11,700 nt of DNA. It comes from an uncultured Eubacteriales bacterium. GTDB lineage: Bacteria > Bacillota > Clostridia > Oscillospirales > Oscillospiraceae. The stretch is taken from positions 1-11,700 of the forward strand of contig CABRZL010000060.1 in the NCBI GenBank assembly GCA_902475435.1. Reading direction: 5' to 3'. The translations under genes were made by a program, and so were the position numbers. Shown piece by piece: positions 7,207 to 11,700 of the stretch (its first letter is position 1; every line of letters starts with the position of its first letter). The notes below the pieces were generated by a model. The model was given only the letters and a program-made list of their open reading frames with translations. It did no database searches and was not told the DNA's origin.

Positions 7207-8792
7207 AAACGCGAAGGAACCTATCTAGGGTGCTGGCACTCTGCCTAACCCTGCTGATGACCCTGGGCCTGTTTGGAACATCAGCTTTTGCTATTAATCC
7301 GGATGCCAAAGGCACCATTACGGTGGATGGCGTGGAAGATGGCGTGACCGTCAGCGCCTACCGGCTGATGGATGTCAAGGTCAATGCAAATGGCCAACCC
7401 CAAGAGCCGGTCTATACATGGGTGGATACGGTTGCGAACTGGGTGCGGACAAACTTTTCCGCTTATATTGGTGCTGATTCAGACAATAGCGTCCAGGCGG
7501 CGTTTAGCACAGCGTCAGCAAACGACCTTGCCACATTTTATGACAAGCTGGCGGCGGCCATTAAGACAACAGCTAATCCGCCTATCATTACCGCCGCAGG
7601 CACACGCACCGGCAGTGGCAATATTGAAAATCTTACGATGGGCAACTATCTGATTCTTATCGAAAATGGCATGAAGGTCTACCGCCCCTCGGCGGTGAAT
7701 CTGGTGCCGGAATGGCGGGATAATCAATGGAAAATGTCCGATGCTACGGTGGAGGTGAAATCCAGCGAACCTACCATCACCAAGACGGTCAAAGCGCCGG
7801 GGACAGGAAACGGCTTGAATGCCGATAACGCCAATATTGGGGATACCGTCACCTTTGACATTGTGGCAGACGTCCCCAAGTTCCCCACAAACGCTCTGGC
7901 GAAAAACTATGCCATTAGCGATATTTTGCCCAAGGGCTTGACCTTTGTGGAAAATTCCATTCATGTGTATGGCGTGTTGAATACCCAAGAAACAGAACTG
8001 GCCAACAACGGAACGATGTATTATACCCAGAGTGCCGTGCGTCCTAACAGCAAGGGAAATTCCACTTTTACCCTTACCTTTACCTATGAAAATATCAGCA
8101 GCTACGACCAAATTCACATTACTTACACCGCCAACTTGAATGGTAACGCTGTGCTGGGCGAAGATGGAAACTCCAACCATGCCTACCTGGATTACACCAA
8201 CAACCCATATGTTGATGGCAACTGGGGAGGGAATGATGACGACACTGCTACTGTGTACACCTACGGCTTGGACATTACTAAGGTAGATAAAGATAACCAT
8301 GGAACATACCTGTCTGGCGCTGAGTTTGAGTTATATGCCTCAGAAAATGATTCCAATAATAGCACCAACAAAATCTTCTTCATCATGGAATCTGCAGGTG
8401 TGTATCATAAAGCTGTGAGTGGTGAAACTAACACTAACACTACCACTACTCTTGCTGTAGATTCAAACGGCAAATTGACCATAAAGGGACTGGACGAAGG
8501 CACCTGGTACCTGAAGGAAACGAAAGCACCAAACAGCTACAATCTGCTGAAGGCCCCGGTATCTGTTACGATTACAGATGCTTCAAACGGTGTTTTAGAT
8601 GGCAAGGTGACGGATACCAATATAACTACCGGCTTGGTACCTTTGACCGTGGAAAACGATGACGGCTTCCAGCTTCCCGTTACCGGTGGCATGGGCACCT
8701 TCCTGTTCACAGCGGTTGGTGTCGTGCTGATGGGCGCTGCGGTGATCCTGCTGGTGGTCGTCCTCAAGAAAAAGAAGAAAGCGGCTAACTAA
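7203..8792 (+). CDS. Major (backbone) pilin, LPXTG-anchored, isopeptide-forming
   Basis: A 529-residue pilin that sortases would polymerise into the pilus shaft. It has a Sec signal peptide (1-30, cut after AFA), an N-terminal domain (about 36-188), a fimbrial isopeptide-type D2 domain beginning ITKTVK (192-197) and closing at NHAYLDYTNNP (325-335), and a SpaA-like domain from K360 to the E-box YLKETKAP (436-443, E439). The sorting signal is LPVTG (491-495), a membrane helix (about 499-521) and a KKKKK tail. Candidate bonds are K194 to an Asn in the TNNP segment, and K360 to E439. The usual YPK pilin motif is absent; K186 in VEVK, after W176, is the best candidate for the intersubunit lysine. 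Residues about 375-420 are Asn/Thr-rich and coded by more AT-rich DNA than the rest. The order adhesin, backbone pilin, sortases is typical of Gram-positive pilus operons. The role is well supported; bond assignments are inferred. Confidence 0.93.
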   Translation: MKTRRNLSRVLALCLTLLMTLGLFGTSAFAINPDAKGTITVDGVEDGVTVSAYRLMDVKVNANGQPQEPVYTWVDTVANWVRTNFSAYIGADSDNSVQAAFSTASANDLATFYDKLAAAIKTTANPPIITAAGTRTGSGNIENLTMGNYLILIENGMKVYRPSAVNLVPEWRDNQWKMSDATVEVKSSEPTITKTVKAPGTGNGLNADNANIGDTVTFDIVADVPKFPTNALAKNYAISDILPKGLTFVENSIHVYGVLNTQETELANNGTMYYTQSAVRPNSKGNSTFTLTFTYENISSYDQIHITYTANLNGNAVLGEDGNSNHAYLDYTNNPYVDGNWGGNDDDTATVYTYGLDITKVDKDNHGTYLSGAEFELYASENDSNNSTNKIFFIMESAGVYHKAVSGETNTNTTTTLAVDSNGKLTIKGLDEGTWYLKETKAPNSYNLLKAPVSVTITDASNGVLDGKVTDTNITTGLVPLTVENDDGFQLPVTGGMGTFLFTAVGVVLMGAAVILLVVVLKKKKKAAN

Positions 8793-8812
8793 GTTGCAAT
8801 AAAAAAGTTTTG

Positions 8813-8834
8813 GGCGGGGCATGGCTGCCCCGCC
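8813..8834 (+). terminator. GC-rich hairpin between pilin and sortase genes
   Basis: GGCGGGGCA (8813-8821) pairs perfectly with TGCCCCGCC (8826-8834) around a four-base loop, giving a 9-bp stem 20 nt after the backbone pilin stop. The following bases (TATTTCTAAAT) form only a weak T tract, so it may be a leaky terminator that lets some transcription reach the sortases. That would favour many pilins per sortase. No separate promoter for the sortases is evident between 8793 and 8879. It could also act as an mRNA-stabilising end. Confidence 0.65.
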
Positions 8835-8879
8835 TATTTCTAAATCCTTGGATGAAAATGACTGGCAGAGGTGATATAG

Positions 8880-9785
8880 ATGCAGGATACGCGCAGGATA
8901 GAAAATCAGAATAAGAAGGGCAGCCTGATGATTATACTGATCGCGGTCTTGATTTTTCTGGCTGGCGCAGCGGTGTTTTTGTATCCAACGGTCAGCAACT
9001 GGCTGGCAGAGATCCATCAGTCTGATGTGATTCAGGAATATGAGGCAGAATTGGCGGAAGAAGATCCGGATGATTACGCAGAAGCGTGGCGGCTGGCACA
9101 GGAATATAATGAGAGCCTTTCAGGTGATCCAGTCCATGATCCTTTTATCCCCGGCTCCGGCTATGTCCTGCCGGAAAATTACCTGGAATGTCTGAACCTG
9201 GATGGAAGCGGTGTCATGGGATACATTGAGATTCCAAAAATTTCTGTCCGGCTCCCAATTTACCATGGAACCAGTGAGGAAGTGCTGGAAAAGGGGGTGG
9301 GGCATGTGGAATCCACCTCGCTACCCATCGGAGGTGATTATACCCATGCCGTGTTAACCGGTCACCGCGGCCTGCCCAGCGCCAAACTGTTTACAGATTT
9401 GGATCAGCTAGAGATCGGTGACCAGTTTTATATCCATGTGCTAGACCAGGTGCTGGCTTATGAAGTGGATAAGATCAATACGGTGCTGCCCGATGAACTG
9501 GAAGAGCTGCGTTCTATCGAAGGACAAGATCTTGTCACCCTGGTTACCTGCACGCCATATGGCGTCAACACCCACCGGCTTTTAGTGCGCGGCACGCGCA
9601 TCCCCTATAGTCCAGAGGAGGCTGAGGCATATCGTCAAAGCGTGGGCCTTCTGTCTGTTTTAGGATTGGATGTGCGCCTGCAATATCTCGGTGCAGGCGC
9701 CGGCATTGTTGTTCTGCTTGTTATTACGATCGTAGTTCTTGTGCGCAAAAGGCATAGGAAGAATGGGGGGCGGAATGAAGCGTAA
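8880..9785 (+). CDS. Class C (pilus-type) sortase 1, with C-terminal membrane helix
   Basis: A 301-residue membrane transpeptidase that would cleave pilin sorting signals and join the new C-terminus to a lysine of the next subunit on the outer face of the membrane. Seen: an N-terminal anchor helix (about 15-36), a lid motif D87-P88-F89 that in class C sortases covers the active site, and the beta-barrel core with catalytic H162 (TGHRG), C224 (TLVTCTPYG) and R233 (NTHRLLVRG). A second hydrophobic helix (about 268-288) ends in a basic tail. This two-helix plan and length are usual for class C. An AGAGGTG ribosome binding site lies just before the ATG at 8880. The gene overlaps the next sortase by 11 nt, suggesting translational coupling. 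Which pilin it prefers cannot be told from the sequence. Confidence 0.95.
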   Translation: MQDTRRIENQNKKGSLMIILIAVLIFLAGAAVFLYPTVSNWLAEIHQSDVIQEYEAELAEEDPDDYAEAWRLAQEYNESLSGDPVHDPFIPGSGYVLPENYLECLNLDGSGVMGYIEIPKISVRLPIYHGTSEEVLEKGVGHVESTSLPIGGDYTHAVLTGHRGLPSAKLFTDLDQLEIGDQFYIHVLDQVLAYEVDKINTVLPDELEELRSIEGQDLVTLVTCTPYGVNTHRLLVRGTRIPYSPEEAEAYRQSVGLLSVLGLDVRLQYLGAGAGIVVLLVITIVVLVRKRHRKNGGRNEA

Positions 9786-10599
9786 GAACGAAAAAACCAA
9801 GAAATGGATTTTTCTGATTGGTACTGCTTGTGTACTGTTTTTGGCGGGGCTGTCAATTATGCTCTATCCAATATTGGCGAATTGGCTTTATAACTATGAC
9901 GTCCAGGCCCAAAAGAGAAACTTTGAACAACAGGTGGAAGATGCCCAATTTGTAAAAGATGCCGAAAATTTCGAAAATAGCGAAGCTATCGAGGAGAGTT
10001 TACAAGAAGAGTGCGCTTGCGAAGTGCCCTTTGATGAATTGTACCAAGAATTGAAACGCAGGAATGACCTGTTATATATTGAACACCAAAAAGACTTGAA
10101 GGACCCGTTTTCTTATGAACAGCCGGGAATTGATTTGACAGAGTATGGATTAGACGGAAACACAATAGGCTTTCTTTCCATCCCAAAAATGGAGATAGAA
10201 CTGCCCATCCTACTCGGCGCAAATAGCGAGAATATGCGGGAAGGTGCCGTCCATCTAACCGAAACATCCTATCCTATTGGCGGTAATAATACCAACTGTG
10301 TGCTGGCAGCTCACAGGGGATACAGTAAAGCGGCTATGTTCCGAGATATTGAAGTTCTTGAACTTGGCGATACGATTTACATAGAAAATCCTTGGGAAAC
10401 TCTGATTTATCAAGTGGTTGAAATACGGATCATTTCCCCCACGGATGTGCAAGAGCTACTGATTCAGCCTGGTCGAGATCTGGTAACTCTTATCACCTGT
10501 CATCCATACCGGGTGAATAATCAACGTTATGTTGTATACTGTGAACGTGTTGTCGAAGATCGGACAATCCTCTCGTTTTCTAAACTTTTTTCCTCATAA
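9775..10599 (+). CDS. Class C (pilus-type) sortase 2, without C-terminal membrane helix
   Basis: A 274-residue paralogue of the preceding sortase, also expected to act outside the membrane on pilins. Seen: a basic N-terminus and anchor helix (about 10-33), a coiled, acidic stretch (45-80), a lid motif D110-P111-F112, and catalytic H180 (AAHRG), C242 (TLITCHPY) and R251 (NNQRYVVYCERV). The protein ends soon after the barrel with no second membrane helix, unlike sortase 1. A longer reading from TTG at 9739 adds 12 residues, but ATG at 9775 is preferred because it gives a normal MKRKNEKTKK anchor start just after a G-rich ribosome binding site inside the end of sortase 1. Two extra Cys (80, 82) lie near the start of the extracellular part. 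It may incorporate the IPSSG-bearing adhesin or help attach the pilus to the wall; this is inference. Confidence 0.93.
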   Translation: MKRKNEKTKKWIFLIGTACVLFLAGLSIMLYPILANWLYNYDVQAQKRNFEQQVEDAQFVKDAENFENSEAIEESLQEECACEVPFDELYQELKRRNDLLYIEHQKDLKDPFSYEQPGIDLTEYGLDGNTIGFLSIPKMEIELPILLGANSENMREGAVHLTETSYPIGGNNTNCVLAAHRGYSKAAMFRDIEVLELGDTIYIENPWETLIYQVVEIRIISPTDVQELLIQPGRDLVTLITCHPYRVNNQRYVVYCERVVEDRTILSFSKLFSS

Positions 10600-10693
10600 A
10601 ATAAAGCTACAATGTTCCGAAGGTCCTGCTTTGCCGTAGTGTAGATTCTGACCTTATAGTGTTCCATGGATCTGCTCTCACAGCTGTCGGGTA

Positions 10694-10837
10694 CCGGAAG
10701 CGGCTATCCGATTTACGCAGCTCATTCAGGAGATCGCCGGCTTGGCGCAGTTTCCGGAGCGCTGTCCCCATCCCAGAGGCCTTGCTTTGAAGACAAAAGG
10801 TTACCGCTATCTGCCGGTTAAGAACTACAGGATACAC
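10694..10837 (+). pseudogene. Remnant of a RelE/ParE-family toxin gene
   Basis: One plus-strand frame reads PEAAIRFTQLIQEI, then LAQFPERCP, KGYRYLPVKNYRI. This is the central-to-late part of RelE/ParE-type toxins, whose families carry P-ERCP and GYR-L-V-NYRI patterns. The N-terminal third is missing: upstream the frame has no toxin-like sequence and reaches a stop at 10649-10651. After NYRI the expected last strands are replaced by the hairpin at 10839-10872. No antitoxin gene is present nearby. It is therefore a dead fragment left by an insertion or deletion after the pilus operon. Assignment comes from family recall and needs a profile search. Nothing recognisable is seen between 10600 and 10693. 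Confidence 0.6.
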
Positions 10838-10838
10838 A

Positions 10839-10872
10839 AAATCGCCTTGTCTGAGATCAGACAAGGCGATTT
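10839..10872. terminator. Strong hairpin between convergent genes (bidirectional terminator)
   Basis: Positions 10839-10854 are the exact reverse complement of 10857-10872, a 16-bp perfect stem around two central bases. On the minus strand the stem is followed by TTTTGTGT, about 55 nt after the stop of the peptidase gene, so it most likely ends that transcript. On the plus strand it is followed by TTTCTATTT and could also stop read-through from the pilus operon, which lacks a terminator of its own right after 10599. Confidence 0.75.
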
Positions 10873-10927
10873 CTATTTCCCACTACTTATGAAATGTAGC
10901 GCAGAGACGTTATCATTTCAACAAACC

Positions 10928-11700
10928 TTACTCTCCTTTGAGATACTGGTCAAACCAGGAAATGATCTCTTTCATACGGCTAATGCGATTCTTTGGTCTG
11001 CCAGAACGAGAAAGCTCATGGTTCTCACCATGGAACAGACACATCTTAGCTGGACAATCATGCATCTTCAGTGCATTAAACATAGCAATGGCATCTGTCA
11101 TATAACAGCGATAATCCTCATCAGACTGAATAAACAAGGTGGGCGTTGTGCAGTTCGGTGCATATTTCAGCGGTGACTGGTTCCACATCTCCTGATAGTC
11201 TTCTTCTGTTGTAACTCCCTGCTCCGTTTTCGTACACATCAATCCAATATCTGAAGAATACTCAAATCCAGACATAAAAGAAATCGAGCGCTGGGCACAG
11301 GCAGCAGCAAACCGATGGGTATGGCCAATCACCCAGTTGGTCATAAATCCGCCGTAGGAACCACCGCAAACAGACATCTTCGTTTCGTCGATTTCAGGAT
11401 AAATTCGGATCATTTCATCTGTAAAATCCATTATATTCTGGTAATCCACTGTACCCCATTTACACAGAATATTGGAAAACTCCTCTCCCCTTCCGTCTGA
11501 GCCACGCGGATTGCAGTAGATAACCATATATCCAGCATTGGCCCATACCTGCATCTCATGGTGATACACCGTGCCAAAGGCACCCAAGGGACCTCCATGG
11601 ACATGGAGAATCGTGGGGTATTTTTTCCCAGTCTCAAATCCGGCTGGCTTGATACAAAAACCATGTACCTCAAATCCATCTGACGCAGTAAAGGCATGGT
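10928..11700 (-). CDS. S9-family (prolyl oligopeptidase-type) serine peptidase, C-terminal part
   Basis: About 257 C-terminal residues of a cytoplasmic-type acyl-aminoacyl or oligopeptidase with an alpha/beta-hydrolase fold. The frame is open to position 11700, so the N-terminal beta-propeller and start lie outside the window. Seen: KYPTILHVHGGP with the oxyanion HGG, YCNPRGSDGRGEEF, the nucleophile elbow GGSYGGFMTNW (the catalytic Ser is in GSYGG), the aspartate in SDEDYRC, and the histidine in HGENHELSRSGRP. All three triad residues are present and properly ordered, so this part looks intact. It faces the pilus operon and is separated from it by a toxin relic and a strong hairpin; nothing links it to pilus function. 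Likely role is peptide turnover; exact specificity cannot be told. Confidence 0.95.
   Translation of the reverse strand, partial: HAFTASDGFEVHGFCIKPAGFETGKKYPTILHVHGGPLGAFGTVYHHEMQVWANAGYMVIYCNPRGSDGRGEEFSNILCKWGTVDYQNIMDFTDEMIRIYPEIDETKMSVCGGSYGGFMTNWVIGHTHRFAAACAQRSISFMSGFEYSSDIGLMCTKTEQGVTTEEDYQEMWNQSPLKYAPNCTTPTLFIQSDEDYRCYMTDAIAMFNALKMHDCPAKMCLFHGENHELSRSGRPKNRISRMKEIISWFDQYLKGE

Noticed and set aside
9739..9774. TTG start at 9739 for sortase 2
   Set aside because: The 12 added residues lie before a typical basic anchor start, and ATG at 9775 has a G-rich ribosome binding site close by.
10607..10864. Minus-strand 85-codon frame after the pilus operon
   Set aside because: It runs antisense to the toxin-like frame and includes the hairpin repeat; no recognisable motif.
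1..11700. CRISPR array, tRNA, rRNA or known riboswitch
   Set aside because: No spaced direct repeats, clover-leaf-like sequence or recognised RNA motif was seen on reading both strands.

Overview
The window looks like a chromosomal accessory locus from a Gram-positive, gut-type member of the Clostridia (Lachnospiraceae or Oscillospiraceae-like). The evidence is LPXTG-type cell-wall sorting signals, class C sortases, SpaA/Cna-B-like isopeptide domains, strong AGGAGG-type ribosome binding sites and a transposase relic of a type common in that group. Genus or species cannot be set from sequence alone.

Layout: (1) 1-415, minus strand, is the 5' part of a decayed DDE-integrase-type transposase with a premature stop and at least two frameshifts, cut by the window edge. 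(2) 416-1052 is a gene-poor, AT-rich stretch holding a near-perfect sigma-A promoter (TTGAAA-17-TATAAT, 559-587) pointing at the pilus genes. It implies a leader of about 460 nt with overlapping inverted repeats. (3) 1053-10599 is a co-directional sortase-assembled pilus operon: a 2043-residue ancillary or tip adhesin with a fibro-slime domain, a 529-residue backbone pilin ending in LPVTG, and two class C sortases. A GC-rich hairpin separates the pilins from the sortases. (4) 10694-10837 is a remnant of a RelE/ParE-family toxin gene. (5) A perfect 16-bp stem (10839-10872) lies between the convergent pilus operon and the next gene. (6) 10928-11700, minus strand, is the C-terminal part of an S9-family (prolyl oligopeptidase-type) peptidase running off the window.

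How the parts work together (inference from known class C systems): both pilins are exported by Sec signal peptides and held in the membrane by their sorting signals. Sortases cleave at LPVTG (backbone) and IPSSG (adhesin) and join backbone subunits through a pilin lysine, K186 being the candidate, with the large adhesin as tip or ancillary subunit. Internal Lys-Asn/Glu isopeptide bonds would stiffen the SpaA-type domains. The sortases differ in topology: the first has a C-terminal membrane helix and the second does not.

I found no CRISPR array, rRNA or tRNA. The main unusual points are the composite adhesin with its Cys/His-rich N-terminal head, the variant IPSSG sorting motif, the missing YPK pilin motif, the intra-operon hairpin, the structured leader beside a transposase relic, and a low-GC Asn/Thr-rich patch in the backbone pilin.
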